Below are positions 20,601-28,398 of a stretch of 55,317 bases of DNA, in pieces. Numbering within the stretch: the first letter of the stretch is position 1; each line of letters begins with the position of its first letter. The stretch is from contig JAFZAP010000023.1 of assembly GCA_017557185.1 (NCBI GenBank), positions 74,526 through 129,842 on the forward strand, read 5' to 3'. The notes below the pieces were generated by a model. The model was not told the DNA's origin and did not search any database. It saw nothing but the letters and a program-made list of their open reading frames with translations. A program made the position numbers and the translations under genes. This DNA comes from Prevotella sp. GTDB taxonomy: Bacteria; Bacteroidota; Bacteroidia; Bacteroidales; Bacteroidaceae.

Positions 20601-20802
20601 CGCCGACCTCAACCTGATGAAGGCTTCTGCCCTGCCAGGCGATGTGAACGGTGATGGCGAGGTGAACGTTGCTGACGTCACTGCACTCGTTAACTGCCTG
20701 CTAAGTACGGATGAGAAACCCGATGCAGCCAATGTTGACGGCAATGAGACCATCGACTTCAACGATGTGAAGGCACTACTTCAAATCATTTTGGCGGAAT
20801 AA
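17650..20802 (+). CDS. large multidomain secreted protein with dockerin-like C-terminus
   Basis: A 1050-residue paralogue of the preceding protein. The signal peptide ends ...HTSAQ. Beta-sandwich modules (ITNADFSSTEGW, IKNPDAEDGNNGW, IINPSFETGDMTGW, each beginning a roughly 150-residue unit) alternate with helical spacers. From about residue 750 to the end it matches the other protein segment by segment (LGFDEGEYAPYKN, EEVNCIYDGQF, YGEQTGYTLPM). It ends in dockerin-like GDVNGDGEVNVADV and ANVDGNETIDFNDV loops. A TACCTTTG box lies at 17605-17612 but its best TTTG is 23 bases away, so the promoter is only partly consensus. Likely a surface-exposed binding protein; function unknown. Confidence 0.8.
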   Translation: MKQIRIILTCATLILSCFHTSAQTDVTNTYITNADFSSTEGWTQEHSTQYWALGNGLIGTYAVENNKTSTTDDTHLATEYCLGIQCRWSTNYANFTQTTPSLPAGVYTLSFDVENTNTSTTSATYNNLFSVSVGETTFKDEKKEWMSGNTGWTTHTISFTLTEAATATISLGYGTGSNNYGSSSTPHLYVSHLKLTYQSLLDGLKAQWEEAYATAKAALANQDYTCVTGEERTALEAEIAKDEPTTQEGYEAAIASLQEATETFIAAKDAYSAFNTASSCEYPILVYAATAKRTALDEACNVTPTSAADAEEKTAAIYTALRAYYESNGSAEGVDGAKDFTSYIKNPDAEDGNNGWTWTGNKNNPANTEPWTDSEGNSTHKYFDGGNWGANSWTTTMQQDITLPPGKYLLSAMGRAAVNTTLTMSVGDVSVELPHAGNTGNVFGNGWGEDVLLFESDGLTASTILVTASSSTIHEWFSISRFRLTQLKAGELSEEAIAALIATIPEGKMNAEVKATMDAAKTTLETEKTKEAYDALAEAIADAEASIQAYIIIKSYIDYALSLSKTEADFSAINDAYNNGIYADDTEAAVIYEAYQAAEIAALAASNAEDFTSVIINPSFETGDMTGWSAESRSDTGVKANNNATYTTSNVDGDYLFNSWGGSAENNVYQTIKGIPAGTYTLSALVAGFNGEELIVSANETTNSVVVAGDKTTGYTVNVVFTLDAATDVTIKASNTKSTSTSDHSFIKADNFKLIAGDITTDDYTALNAAIADAETKKLGFDEGEYAPYKNITAVTALATAKAVNQDVAIAQTTLNEIVEALTSASWTVNTEEVNCIYDGQFANTEANVTSGEINLPGWTKVQGLRMLVKNLETYPSLAYTDGKAAVFSWGGTTLTYGEQTGYTLPMNKGERYELTLKVTGWSDGDLPNSITITLDGNAQTVDTEVTGRINDAEGNPFKEMTFYLKPTADNSILTINANKHFVIADLNLMKASALPGDVNGDGEVNVADVTALVNCLLSTDEKPDAANVDGNETIDFNDVKALLQIILAE

Positions 20803-20840
20803 AGAATAAGGACAGACCGCACGCGGTCTCCTATTAATAA

Positions 20841-20875
20841 CCGAGGGTGCTTGCTGCAAGTACCCTCGGATTTTT
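20841..20875 (+). terminator. Intrinsic terminator after the 1050-aa gene
   Basis: The stem CCGAGGGT-CTT / AAG-ACCCTCGG (20841-20869, one unpaired base on each side) is followed by ATTTTTG. It lies 39 bases after the stop codon. Confidence 0.8.
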
Positions 20876-20949
20876 GCGGCTGAGTAACATCGACCCTGAC
20901 GGGGTCGCCCAGCAGTTGGGGCACTTCACGAGAGAACCACTCTCCCCTC

Positions 20950-21262
20950 CCCCTTCCAGAGCATGACTCCGCACCTTATGGAGCACTGCTCTGTAGTCTA
21001 TGGAGCATAGCTCTATACCCCTATGGAGCATAGCTCCGTAACCTCTGGAGCACTGCTCTGGAAGCTCTAGAGCATTGCTCCACAACCTCTAGAGCATAAC
21101 TACCAGACTCCGAGTGCTTTACTTTCGTGTGGCAGGAGCATTGCTTTGAAATGGCGATTGCATTGCTCCAAGCCTCCAAAAGCACAGCACTAAGACTCCG
21201 GAAGTATTGCTCCTAGGCTCCAGAAACATTGCTCCACTACTCCAAGTGTTGGCAGAGAGACT
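20950..21262. repeat. 22-bp tandem array with GGAGCATTGCTCC palindrome
   Basis: About 13-14 units repeat at a 22-base period. Unit starts by the GGAG/AGAG core are 20958, 20980, 21002, 21025, 21047, 21069, 21091, (21113, weak), 21135, 21157, 21179, 21201, 21223 and 21245. Well-kept units contain the near-palindrome GGAGCATTGCTCC or AGAGCATTGCTCC and a spacer such as ACAACCTCT. The 5' units are best conserved; those after 21100 are decayed but keep the phase. The period is not a multiple of three and no credible gene is present. The rest of the 709-bp gap between 20803 and 21511 holds the terminator before it and a 20-bp duplication and promoter after it. Confidence 0.85.
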
Positions 21263-21280
21263 GACGTCCCTTTATGCCCC

Positions 21281-21320
21281 TCCACTCCCCTTTACACCCT
21301 TCCACTCCCCTTTACACCCT
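21281..21320. repeat. exact 20-bp tandem duplication
   Basis: The 20-base unit starting TCCACTCCCC and ending TTTACACCCT occurs twice without mismatch (21281-21300 and 21301-21320), flanked on both sides by CCTTTATG-like sequence. It lies between the 22-bp array and the promoter of the next gene. Confidence 0.85.
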
Positions 21321-21388
21321 TTATGCTTTCACTTCTGCTGACCAGCGGTGACCGTTAAACATTCTTAAAGAAACGTAAATCTCACACC

Positions 21389-21425
21389 TTCGCGCGCGTA
21401 CCTCCATATATTTTGAGTAATTTTG
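21389..21425 (+). promoter_or_regulatory. CGCGCGCG-type promoter of the 1334-aa surface protein
   Basis: TTCGCGCGCGTA (21389-21400), 17 bases, then TAATTTTG (21418-21425). This is the same arrangement as at 12091-12127. A CTTAAAG upstream (about 21364-21370) is also shared with the first copy (about 12045-12051). The leader is about 86 bases. Confidence 0.6.
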
Positions 21426-21511
21426 CGCCCGAAAATGCGCAACAATAGCGCAACAACCTAATAAGCTTATCAATAACTCACAATAACAACTCAAAATTCA
21501 AACACAACAAA

Positions 21512-24500
21512 ATGAAAAAACATTTACGATTAATGTTAGCATTGCTCACCCTCACCCTAGGATGGACCAATGCAAGTGCACAGACGGATGTGACGAGTCA
21601 GTACATCACGAACCCATCGTTCGAAAGTGATGGACTGATGTCAGCCGGCAACGGAACAAACCCCACCATGATTCAGCCAACTGGATGGACTCAAGAGCAA
21701 AATGCAGCAGGGTCGTACCAGGACAACAAGATTTGCAATGCTGAAACATCTAATGGATCAAACTATGGTACACTCGTAACACCGAGCGATGGTACTTATT
21801 ATTTATTCTATCGTCATGGGTGGAATGGCAGCAATTATGCTAAGTTTACATCCATGGCAACTAACCTGCCTGCTGGTGCTTATACGTTAAAAGTGGATTA
21901 TAAAATGGTGTCTGGTTCAGACAATACTGACAATAATAATAATACGGCTATTACATTATCTGCCATTTGTGGTGAAACTACACTCGGAACCACTACGGCT
22001 AAAGGTGCGGTCCAAGTCAATAGCAATGGAACTACTGCTGTCTTGAAGGATAACGACTGGATTACCTTGGAAACTACTTTTACCCTTGATACAGAAACAA
22101 GCACTCAGTTTGTCATCAATCTTTTAGCTTGTGGTCCCAAGCGTTCGGATTTTGTTGTTGACAATGTAAGGCTTCTCCAAACAGCGTTCATTGACCCCAC
22201 TACTGTCAATCTTTCTGCCTCTACACTGGAAATGATAGTGACGGGTAAGAAGACGCTCACAGCAACCTTTACTCCCGCTGATGCCAACCACAACACTGAC
22301 ATCACATGGACAAGTTCTAATGAATCTGTTGCTACCGTTGCTGATGGTGTAGTGACTGCAGTTGCTGCTGGTACTGCAACGATTTCCGCAACAACTGCCA
22401 ACAATGTCACAGCTACCTGCACAGTAACTGTCAATGAGGCTCCTCTTGCCGATGGAGACTTCTATCTTTATAATGAGGGAGCTGGCAAGTATGTAGTTGG
22501 AGCTAATAACTGGGGTACACGAGCATCAATAGAGACTTCCGGTATCAAGATGACTGCAACTCTTTCTGATGGCAAATACACCTTATCAACCGCTCCTACA
22601 TACACTGGCAATTATCTTGGTGTGGATGGTTATGTGGATCAAGGTTCTGCTCAATGGTATCTTATTCCTACAAGCGGAGATGGATATATTATGCAATGTT
22701 CATCAAATAGCAAGTACTTGGTATGGGATGGTGCTTCAACTACAACTACAAGCATGACTGATGTTGAACCTACAGATTCTAAAGGATATTGGACATTCAA
22801 ATCAGCAGCAGACCGCCTCGCCGTGCTTGAAACAGCAACAAAAGCATCTCCGAAAGAGGCTACATATCTGATTGGTAATCCAGATTTTAGTAGGAATGCA
22901 AATTTAGGTCTGTGGACTTATACATCATCATACTCTAGCGAATTTAAAGTTGGTGGTGGTGATAATATAAATAACAATTTACAGCAGTGGAATGGATATT
23001 GCACCGTATATCAAGACGTGAATAACCTTCCGAATGGTCTGTATAAGATGACGGTTCAGGGATTTTATAGACCTGGAAACTCTACCACCACAAGTACAGC
23101 CCAAAATGTTACAATCTATGCTGGAGATGAGGAAGAACTCTTAATGCTTCACACTAATGGCGCTCCAGCTTCTGAGGACGCAGCCAACGGATTCACTGCA
23201 GATACAGGCCAGGGTTCATGGGTTCCTAATTCTCAGGAAGGTGCCTCGAAAGCATTTACTGCTGGTTATTATGTAAATGAGGTTGACAACATCCTAACGA
23301 CCGATGGAACAATTCGAATTGGTGCAACGAACACAACGACTTTAGCAAATCAATGGATGGTTCTTGATAATTTCCGCCTCTATTATTACGGTCCGACCAT
23401 TTCTTCAACAGCCACGGCACTTCCTGAAGGTAGTCTGACAGCTGGTACTTGGTACTATTTTGATGTAGCAGTGGATGGCGACTATGATTTGACTGTTACC
23501 TCCTTGTCCGATGTCGTTTACACAACGGATGCAAAGGTATTGGTTGAAGACGCAGGTAATGTTACAACCAACTTCGCTAAGACGAATGAGTTGGCCCTTA
23601 CAGCTGGTCGCTATTATGTGAAGTCATCTTCCGCCCAGACATTTGCAATCACACCTGCTTCATACGACTATAGCCTGGGCGAACCAGTCCTGAGTACTGC
23701 TGATGGAGGCTATACACAAAACTCTACCTTCACAGCCACTTTCCCCAACGCTGCCACTAACGATCCTAATGATGAAGTCGCTCTTGTTGATGGTTCTAAG
23801 GCAACGGTTAATGGCATAGAGGTGGCCCTTACTGCTGTTACCGATGGCTTCAGCCTCGACCTTGGCACTCTTACAGAAGGCGCAGAATTTGCTATCAGTA
23901 TCCCCGCTGGTGTTTATGGTTATGTCACAGGGGAGACCTACAATGAGGCTATTGAGCTGACCATCCACATACCATACGTTTTCGATGGAACTTATTTTGT
24001 TCGTAACTCAGACGGAAAATACATCAGCCGTGGTGGTGATTATAATACGCGTGCTATCGTTGATGAGTTTGGGTTGCCCCTGAGTGTTGCTACCGATGCT
24101 TCTGGTATAACACAGTTCACTTATATTGATAATAATGGCAAGCTTTTCCTGAATGGATCAGGTAATGCATACACCGATAATGTTTCTGATCCAGATTGGA
24201 TCCTTGAAGCAACAGAAGGAGGATATTATCTCGTTCATGCTACAGGCAATTTTAAGGATAAGAAATTAAATATTTATGAAGGCACGGCATTATATGCTAC
24301 TACAACTGACGGTGCTGTATTCGCATTTGAACCTGTTAGTGAGCACAACACCTATATGGAAGCCCTAAAGGACGCACAGGCTGCTACCGCTGCTACCGCT
24401 CTTGGCAATACAACGATTACCACAAAAGCAGGTCTTGCTGAATGGCTCGCAGCAAATTATTCCGCCGTACCTGTCACTGTTGATGCTGTTAGCTTTACAG

Positions 24501-25516
24501 AAAAATGGAATGGTGATGCTTCAGCTGAATGGGGAGCAGGTAAGGATATGTATACAGCAATTGTCACAAATCTGCCTGAAGGTCTTTATAAACTGACTGT
24601 AAATGCATACTATCGTTTGAATGCCAGTGCTACAGCCGCTGAGGGAGCACGTGCGAATGTTTACCTCTATGGTAACGATGTGAAGACACAGCTCTATTCT
24701 ATTCATGAATTCCCCGCAACAGAACCTTGGGTGAGCGGAAATGACCAGCAAGATAGCTACGGTTACTATCCCAATAATCCTACTGGCGGTGAAGCTGCAC
24801 TTACTGCAGGAAACTATTTGACAGAACTCTATGTCTATCATACTGGTGGTGACTTTACTTATGGTATTCATCAGCCCAGCCGCTTCTCTAACCAACAGTG
24901 GTTTGGTTTCCAGAACTTCACATTGACACGCTATGAGGCTCCCGCTTCTATTACCATCAAGGCTGGTCGTCAATACACGGCATTCAGCTATGACAAGCCT
25001 CTTGACTTTGAAGGAAGCGCCCTAACAGCCCAAATTGTAACATCTGCTACAGGCAAAACGGAGAATGTGACGAAAGTTCCTGCCAACACAGGTATTATTG
25101 TGGGTCTGGCAGAAGCTACTACAGAGGCTACAACCATCAGCGTCCCTGTCTGCACTGGCACAACAGATGACGTTACTGAAAATATGCTGGTTGCTGTGGT
25201 GGAAGCTACCACCATTCAGCAGAATGCCGATGGCTTTACCAACTACGTCTTCGGCAAGAGCGGTGGCAAGGAGCAGTTCTTCAAGGTTCGTGCTGCAGGC
25301 ATGGTGGTTCCTGCTAACAATGCTTATCTGGCTGTTCCCGAGGGAGAGGCCAAGGGTCTCGACGTAATCGGATTCGGTGAGGATGCTACCAGTATCAACG
25401 CTTTTGAGAATGAGAACTTGCTGAATGGCGACATCTACAACCTGCAGGGTCAGAAGGTGAACCGCGCCCACAAGGGTGTCTACATCGTAAATGGTAAGAA
25501 GATTGTTAAGAAATAA
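21512..25516 (+). CDS. large secreted multidomain protein with Ig-like domain and T9SS-like tail
   Basis: A 1334-residue protein with signal peptide (MKKHLRLMLALLTLTLG...ASAQ). It begins with a beta-sandwich module (ITNPSFESDG, residues about 25-225). A bacterial Ig-like BIG2 domain follows (about 230-308, with ITWTSSNESVATV and GTATISAT). Next is a YLYNEGAGKYVVGANNWGT module (about 315-430), more binding-like modules, a second such module near 825 (FVRNSDGKYISRGGD), and a C-terminal domain ending NLQGQKVNRAHKGVYIVNG. That tail resembles the C-terminal sorting region of type IX secretion substrates of Prevotella, although this similarity is by eye. No catalytic site is recognised. Its promoter resembles that of the 1705-aa gene. 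Confidence 0.8.
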   Translation: MKKHLRLMLALLTLTLGWTNASAQTDVTSQYITNPSFESDGLMSAGNGTNPTMIQPTGWTQEQNAAGSYQDNKICNAETSNGSNYGTLVTPSDGTYYLFYRHGWNGSNYAKFTSMATNLPAGAYTLKVDYKMVSGSDNTDNNNNTAITLSAICGETTLGTTTAKGAVQVNSNGTTAVLKDNDWITLETTFTLDTETSTQFVINLLACGPKRSDFVVDNVRLLQTAFIDPTTVNLSASTLEMIVTGKKTLTATFTPADANHNTDITWTSSNESVATVADGVVTAVAAGTATISATTANNVTATCTVTVNEAPLADGDFYLYNEGAGKYVVGANNWGTRASIETSGIKMTATLSDGKYTLSTAPTYTGNYLGVDGYVDQGSAQWYLIPTSGDGYIMQCSSNSKYLVWDGASTTTTSMTDVEPTDSKGYWTFKSAADRLAVLETATKASPKEATYLIGNPDFSRNANLGLWTYTSSYSSEFKVGGGDNINNNLQQWNGYCTVYQDVNNLPNGLYKMTVQGFYRPGNSTTTSTAQNVTIYAGDEEELLMLHTNGAPASEDAANGFTADTGQGSWVPNSQEGASKAFTAGYYVNEVDNILTTDGTIRIGATNTTTLANQWMVLDNFRLYYYGPTISSTATALPEGSLTAGTWYYFDVAVDGDYDLTVTSLSDVVYTTDAKVLVEDAGNVTTNFAKTNELALTAGRYYVKSSSAQTFAITPASYDYSLGEPVLSTADGGYTQNSTFTATFPNAATNDPNDEVALVDGSKATVNGIEVALTAVTDGFSLDLGTLTEGAEFAISIPAGVYGYVTGETYNEAIELTIHIPYVFDGTYFVRNSDGKYISRGGDYNTRAIVDEFGLPLSVATDASGITQFTYIDNNGKLFLNGSGNAYTDNVSDPDWILEATEGGYYLVHATGNFKDKKLNIYEGTALYATTTDGAVFAFEPVSEHNTYMEALKDAQAATAATALGNTTITTKAGLAEWLAANYSAVPVTVDAVSFTEKWNGDASAEWGAGKDMYTAIVTNLPEGLYKLTVNAYYRLNASATAAEGARANVYLYGNDVKTQLYSIHEFPATEPWVSGNDQQDSYGYYPNNPTGGEAALTAGNYLTELYVYHTGGDFTYGIHQPSRFSNQQWFGFQNFTLTRYEAPASITIKAGRQYTAFSYDKPLDFEGSALTAQIVTSATGKTENVTKVPANTGIIVGLAEATTEATTISVPVCTGTTDDVTENMLVAVVEATTIQQNADGFTNYVFGKSGGKEQFFKVRAAGMVVPANNAYLAVPEGEAKGLDVIGFGEDATSINAFENENLLNGDIYNLQGQKVNRAHKGVYIVNGKKIVKK

Positions 25517-25556
25517 GAGCCTCACCCCAACCCCTCCTCAGGGAGGGGTGAAGGGA
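25517..25556. repeat. GC-rich palindromic repeat after the 1334-aa gene
   Basis: CCTCACCCC...CCCCTCCTC / AGGGAGGGGTGAAGGG sits directly after the stop codon. It is one of many copies in this window of a CCCTCCCCCGTAGGGAGGG-type palindrome, others of which lie inside genes. Confidence 0.75.
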
Positions 25557-25587
25557 AGGACAAGAAACATCAAAAAAGAAAAAAAAT

Positions 25588-25761
25588 ATGGATAAGAAGC
25601 TTTATATAGTTCCAAACACGAAGTTTATCAATCCTGTTGGCGAACCACTAATGGACTTTAACGTTGGAGGAAGTGAAGCAGGTGATGACTTCGAGTTTGC
25701 TAAAGACAACGATTTGGACGACAATGACTCTTGGTCTTCTGGCAGCGTCTGGGAAGACTAG
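25588..25761 (+). CDS. small acidic protein, unknown function
   Basis: A 57-residue reading frame starting MDKKLYIVPNTKF and ending SWSSGSVWED. The N-terminus is basic and hydrophobic. The C-terminal half is strongly acidic (a GDDFEFAK segment followed by DNDLDDND) and ends in Trp/Ser-rich residues with no Cys. An A/G-rich stretch precedes the ATG. It is followed by a strong terminator (25838-25880), so it is the last gene of the transcription unit headed by the 1334-aa surface protein. Small acidic peptides with a Trp-rich end occur in other Prevotella genomes by my recollection; no family or function is known to me. Confidence 0.6.
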   Translation: MDKKLYIVPNTKFINPVGEPLMDFNVGGSEAGDDFEFAKDNDLDDNDSWSSGSVWED

Positions 25762-25837
25762 TGCTTTGCAAATTGATAATTAATAATTGACAATTGAGAA
25801 TAAAAGTGTTGCTGCAAAGTTGCGCATGAATAAGAAT

Positions 25838-25880
25838 CGGGAGTGCAAGTGATGCTTGCACTCCCGTTTGTTTTGTTTTG
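25838..25880 (+). terminator. Intrinsic terminator after the small acidic gene
   Basis: A perfect 12-bp stem CGGGAGTGCAAG / CTTGCACTCCCG (25838-25849 and 25855-25866) with loop TGATG is followed by TTTGTTTTGTTTTG. The remaining 180 bases up to topB hold only its promoter. Confidence 0.92.
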
Positions 25881-26027
25881 AACAACTATGAATGTCGTAG
25901 TAGTTTCTTGTCCTTCGTGGTCTTATTTATTCACTTATTTGGATAGAAAAAAAAAGGGTTCTGTAACTTTGAGGCGTTGCCTCGAATTTACTCTCGTTCG
26001 GAAATGAAAACAAAAATTGGTTTTTGT

Positions 26028-26058
26028 TTTGCATTTCGCTCACTTATTCGTAACTTTG
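26028..26058 (+). promoter_or_regulatory. Promoter of topB
   Basis: TTTG (26028-26031), 19 bases, TAACTTTG (26051-26058). The spacer CATTTCGCTCACTTATTCG and the upstream TTCGGAAATGAAAA are shared with the promoter repeat upstream of the MATE/S8 genes and elsewhere. The ATG of topB is at 26063, so the leader is nearly absent. Confidence 0.82.
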
Positions 26059-26062
26059 CAGC

Positions 26063-28330
26063 ATGATTGTTTGTATAGCAGAGAAACCGAGTGTGGGACG
26101 TGACATCGCGCGGATCATCGGTGCGACGAAGGACCACAAGCAGTATATGGAGGGAAACGGGTACCAGGTGACGTGGACATTCGGTCACCTGTGCACGCTG
26201 AAGGAGCCGCATGACTACACCGATCAATGGAAGCGATGGTCGTTGGGTTCCCTACCGATGTTACCCCAACGCTTTGGCATTAAGCTCATCGAGGACAACG
26301 GCATCAAACAGCAGTTTGCTGTGATAGAACGACTGATGCAACAGGCTGACGGTATCATCAACTGCGGTGACGCGGGCCAAGAGGGTGAGCTCATCCAGCG
26401 ATGGGTGATGCAGAAGGCTGGTGCGAAGTGCCCGGTGAAGAGACTGTGGATTTCATCGATGACGGACGAGGCCATCCGCGAGGGTTTTGCGAAGTTGAAA
26501 GATCAGTCGGAATACCAGCCATTGTATCTGGCAGGACTGAGCCGTGCCATTGGCGACTGGATCTTAGGCATGAATGCCACGCGCCTCTACACGCTGAAGT
26601 ACGGCCAAAACAAGCAGGTGCTGTCGATAGGTCGTGTGCAGACACCAACGCTCGCCCTCATCGTGAACCGCCAAAAGGAGATTGACTCTTTCAAGCCCGA
26701 GCCCTACTGGGTATTGGCAACGGTGTACCGCGATACTACTTTCACCGCCACAAAGGCTGCGATTAAGCGAGAGCAGACCCAAAAAGGTTTGGAGTCTGCC
26801 GAGCATGAGCAGGCTCGAACAGAGTTCAAGGGGAAGTTCACATCGAAGGAGGAAGGCGAGGAAGCTTTCAAGCTCATCGAGGGACGGCCGTTCACGGTGA
26901 CGAGTGTGGAGAAGAAGAAAGGCACCGAGGCTCCACCGCAGCTCTACGACCTGACCTCGCTGCAGGTGGACTGTAACAAGAAGTTCGGTCTCTCTGCCGA
27001 ATTGACGTTGAATCTTATCCAAAGCCTCTACGAGAAGAAGATTACCACCTATCCACGTGTGGACACCCGCTATCTGTCGGACGACATCTATCCGAAGTGC
27101 CCGCAGACGATGAACGGCCTCTTCCAGACGAAGTTCGGTGGTGTAGCTCCCTATGCCGAGCTGGTGCGTCCTCTGGGTGGTAAGGCACTGCGGAAGTCGA
27201 AGAAGGTATTCGACTCATCGAAGGTGACAGACCACCACGCTATTATCCCCACGGGAGTGATTCCCAATGGCTTGAGCGATCTGGAAAAGAAGGTGTTCAA
27301 CCTTGTGGCGCTGCGCTTCATCGCGGTGTTCTATCCCGACTGTAAGTTCTCGACGACGACGGTGATGGGAGAGGTTCAAAGCCCTACGGGCGTTCAAGAG
27401 GTTCAAGGAGGTAAGGATTCCATCGAATTCAAGGCTACGGGTAAGGAAATCCTGGAGGCTGGCTGGCACGATGTCTATAAGAAAGAGGAGAAAGAAACCC
27501 CATCCCCTAACCCTTCCCCCGTAGGGAAGGGAGATGAGGAAGAAGGAGAAAATACTGATAATTCTGAAGAAAAGACGTTGCCCACCTTCGTGAAGGGAGA
27601 GAGCGGTCCTCACAAGCCCACGCTAACTGAGAAGTGGACTACGCCCCCACCCTATTACACCGAAGCCACTTTGCTACGTGCGATGGAAACGGCAGGTAAG
27701 TTTGTGGAGGATGAAGAACTGCGCGCTGCGCTGAAGGAAAACGGTATCGGCCGTCCGTCGAGTCGTGCAGGTATCATAGAGACACTGTTCAAACGCCACT
27801 ACATCCGCCGCGAGCGCAAACACCTGGTGGCCACTCCCACGGGTATCGAGTTGATTGACATCATCAAGGAGGAACTGCTGAAGAGTTGTGAGCTGACGGG
27901 TATCTGGGAGAAGAAACTGCGCGACATCGAACACCAGAAATACGACGCTGGGCAGTTCGTCGAAGAACTGAAGCAGCAAATCACAATGATTGTGAACGAT
28001 GTGCTGCGCGACAGCGAACCAAGACACATCACATTGGAAGCCCCACCCCAGCCCTCCCCCGTAGGGAGGGAGAAGAGCCCTACCCCGGCCCTACCCCGTA
28101 GGGAGGGAGGAAAGAAGAGGGCTGCGACGAAGAAAGCAAAGTCGAAAGAGGGAGCAACCCAAACCAATCATACGAAGGCAACTGAAGCGGTAACGACTCA
28201 ACAGGTTCCTACCGTTTGTCCGCTGTGCGGACGTGGCACTGTGATTCGTGGTCGCACCGCCTATGGCTGCTCGCGCTGGAACGATCCGCAGGAGCCGTGC
28301 TCGTGGCGGTTGCCGTTTGAGAAAGAGTAG
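26063..28330 (+). CDS. topB: DNA topoisomerase III
   Basis: A 755-residue type IA topoisomerase that relaxes or decatenates DNA by cutting one strand. The Toprim domain starts at the N-terminus (MIVCIAEKPSVGRDIAR). The catalytic motif is ITTYPRVDTRYL, with the nucleophile Tyr330. The C-terminus (about 712-752) is a CPLC...C...C zinc ribbon ending WRLPFEKE. Three insertions lie where homologues have none: SPTGVQEVQ (about residue 440), a PSPNPSPVGKG segment (about 480) and PPQPSPVGREK...ALPRREGG (about 660-685). All are translated copies of dispersed repeats found elsewhere in the window. They fall between conserved blocks, so activity is probably kept. Such TopB copies are frequent on Bacteroidales mobile elements, but none is evident here. 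Confidence 0.94.
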   Translation: MIVCIAEKPSVGRDIARIIGATKDHKQYMEGNGYQVTWTFGHLCTLKEPHDYTDQWKRWSLGSLPMLPQRFGIKLIEDNGIKQQFAVIERLMQQADGIINCGDAGQEGELIQRWVMQKAGAKCPVKRLWISSMTDEAIREGFAKLKDQSEYQPLYLAGLSRAIGDWILGMNATRLYTLKYGQNKQVLSIGRVQTPTLALIVNRQKEIDSFKPEPYWVLATVYRDTTFTATKAAIKREQTQKGLESAEHEQARTEFKGKFTSKEEGEEAFKLIEGRPFTVTSVEKKKGTEAPPQLYDLTSLQVDCNKKFGLSAELTLNLIQSLYEKKITTYPRVDTRYLSDDIYPKCPQTMNGLFQTKFGGVAPYAELVRPLGGKALRKSKKVFDSSKVTDHHAIIPTGVIPNGLSDLEKKVFNLVALRFIAVFYPDCKFSTTTVMGEVQSPTGVQEVQGGKDSIEFKATGKEILEAGWHDVYKKEEKETPSPNPSPVGKGDEEEGENTDNSEEKTLPTFVKGESGPHKPTLTEKWTTPPPYYTEATLLRAMETAGKFVEDEELRAALKENGIGRPSSRAGIIETLFKRHYIRRERKHLVATPTGIELIDIIKEELLKSCELTGIWEKKLRDIEHQKYDAGQFVEELKQQITMIVNDVLRDSEPRHITLEAPPQPSPVGREKSPTPALPRREGGKKRAATKKAKSKEGATQTNHTKATEAVTTQQVPTVCPLCGRGTVIRGRTAYGCSRWNDPQEPCSWRLPFEKE
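27373..27412. repeat. GTTCAA-type repeat inside topB
   Basis: GGTTCAAAGCCCTACGGGCG followed by TTCAAGAGGTTCAAGG. It is the same sequence, read in the same frame, as in the sulfatase gene at 28825-28893 (both give EVQSPTGVQ). Confidence 0.8.
27498..27532. repeat. GC-rich palindromic repeat inside topB (copy 1)
   Basis: CCCTAACCCTTCCCCCGTAG followed by GGAAGGG, in frame within topB. Confidence 0.75.
28040..28112. repeat. GC-rich palindromic repeats inside topB (tandem copies 2 and 3)
   Basis: Two adjacent copies, GCCCTCCCCCGTAGGGAGGG (about 28051-28070) and GGCCCTACCCCGTAGGGAGG (about 28088-28107), are translated as PSPVGRE and ALPRREGG. A further pair follows the topB stop (28331-28388). Confidence 0.85.
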
Positions 28331-28388
28331 CCCCACCCCAACCCCTCCAAAGAAGCCCCACCCCGACCCTCCCCCGTAGGGAGGGGGA
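28331..28388. repeat. GC-rich palindromic repeat between topB and the sulfatase
   Basis: Starts at the base after the topB stop: CCCCACCCCAACCCCTCC, then a second unit CCCTCCCCCGTAGGGAGGGG. It almost fills the gap to the sulfatase start at 28399 and may form a hairpin that limits read-through. Confidence 0.85.
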
Positions 28389-28398
28389 TTGATAACCC

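Noticed and set aside
20950-21262. CRISPR array
   Set aside because: The 22-bp period has no alternation of constant repeats and unique spacers; each unit is a decayed copy of the same sequence, and no cas gene is in the window.
25517-25556. Palindromic repeat as the terminator of the 1334-aa gene
   Set aside because: No T-run follows, and a much better terminator lies at 25838 after the small acidic gene.
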